A DNA stretch of 7,116 bases from Planctomycetota bacterium. GTDB taxonomy: Bacteria; Planctomycetota; Brocadiia; JAJRTI01. Positions within the stretch are counted from its first letter, which is position 1. Every line of letters begins with the position of its first letter. Both the position numbers and the translations under genes were made by a program. Below, one piece after another: positions 7,003-7,116 of this stretch. The notes beneath the pieces were generated by a model that saw nothing but the letters and a program-made list of their open reading frames with translations, was not told the origin of the DNA and did no database searches. The stretch spans positions 1-7,116 of the forward strand of contig JAJRTI010000766.1 of NCBI GenBank assembly GCA_024278415.1, written 5' to 3'.

Positions 7003-7075
7003 GAATACCCTGCCAAGAGTGCGCGCACACCACGCAACATCTTGTTTTCCATACCAGTTCCGGATGGCTAAGGCA

Positions 7076-7116
7076 CTAAGGCTGGGCGGAAGCCGGCTTG
7101 GTCGGGGTGCGCAGCA
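7076..7116 (-). other. Possible C-terminal tail of a further minus-strand gene
   Basis: On the minus strand the frame entering at 7114 reads LRTPTKPASAQP and stops with TAG at 7078-7076. Another frame also enters the window open and stops at 7068-7070. A Pro/Ala-rich tail is plausible for a real protein end, but twelve codons cannot decide it. Confidence 0.15.

Larger units (their letters stand above)
6684..7116. other. Intergenic region with inverted repeats, no supported gene
   Basis: About 430 bases upstream of the hydrolase gene. Frames on the plus strand here (for example 6727-7071) run straight through inverted repeats and have no family character. The region holds a 50-base inverted repeat (6759-6808), a small GC hairpin (6865-6879) and an AT-richer inverted repeat built on GTATTGCGTATTC (6955-7002). 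A promoter for the hydrolase group must lie here, but I see no convincing pair of -35/-10 hexamers. The last 40 bases could be the tail of another minus-strand gene. Confidence 0.6.

Noticed and set aside
6727..7071. Plus-strand frame of 114 codons in the right intergenic region
   Set aside because: It runs through two inverted repeats, and much of its peptide (RNTEYPAK, YSDRDSRYG) is a translation of the repeats.

Overview
This is a G+C-rich stretch of what looks like a Gram-negative bacterial chromosome. The evidence for a Gram-negative is a family 9 glycosyltransferase of the lipopolysaccharide heptosyltransferase type fused to a WaaP/InaA-like lipopolysaccharide-kinase fold. Weak or absent Shine-Dalgarno sequences before several genes, ArgJ-type arginine synthesis, and intergenic hairpins and heptanucleotide arrays all fit an environmental genome, possibly planctomycete/PVC-like. 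The phylum is an inference that the sequence does not settle.

Layout, left to right. (1) 1-342 has no convincing gene and holds several strong hairpins. (2) A minus-strand pair: a 644-residue glycosyltransferase/kinase-fold fusion (703-2637) followed 21 bases later by cutA (343-681). A near-consensus sigma70 promoter at 2686-2714 drives the pair and fixes the fusion gene's start downstream of the longest ATG-initiated reading frame. (3) A divergent plus-strand DUF1848 gene (2748-3833), whose last ~25 codons read into a dispersed-repeat-like sequence. (4) A convergent hairpin (3850-3874). (5) A minus-strand group read as: L-2-amino-thiazoline-4-carboxylate (ATC) hydrolase family protein (6174-6683), a composite short-tandem-repeat block (6017-6174), argJ (4838-6001), and a CysM-type cysteine synthase (3874-4782). 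(6) 6684-7116 is intergenic, with two inverted repeats and a small hairpin.

How the genes fit together: the fusion protein probably acts on envelope glycolipid. CutA is a generic trimeric housekeeping protein. The right-hand group couples arginine synthesis (ArgJ) with two proteins of sulfur/cysteine metabolism: the ATC hydrolase family member could open a cyclic cysteine precursor, and CysM makes cysteine from an activated serine.

I see no defence system, CRISPR array, prophage or insertion sequence. The most unusual items are the kinase-fold domain with an eroded catalytic loop fused to the glycosyltransferase, the 16-copy heptamer array that starts exactly at a stop codon and keeps all three minus frames open, and the repeat-derived tail of the DUF1848 protein.
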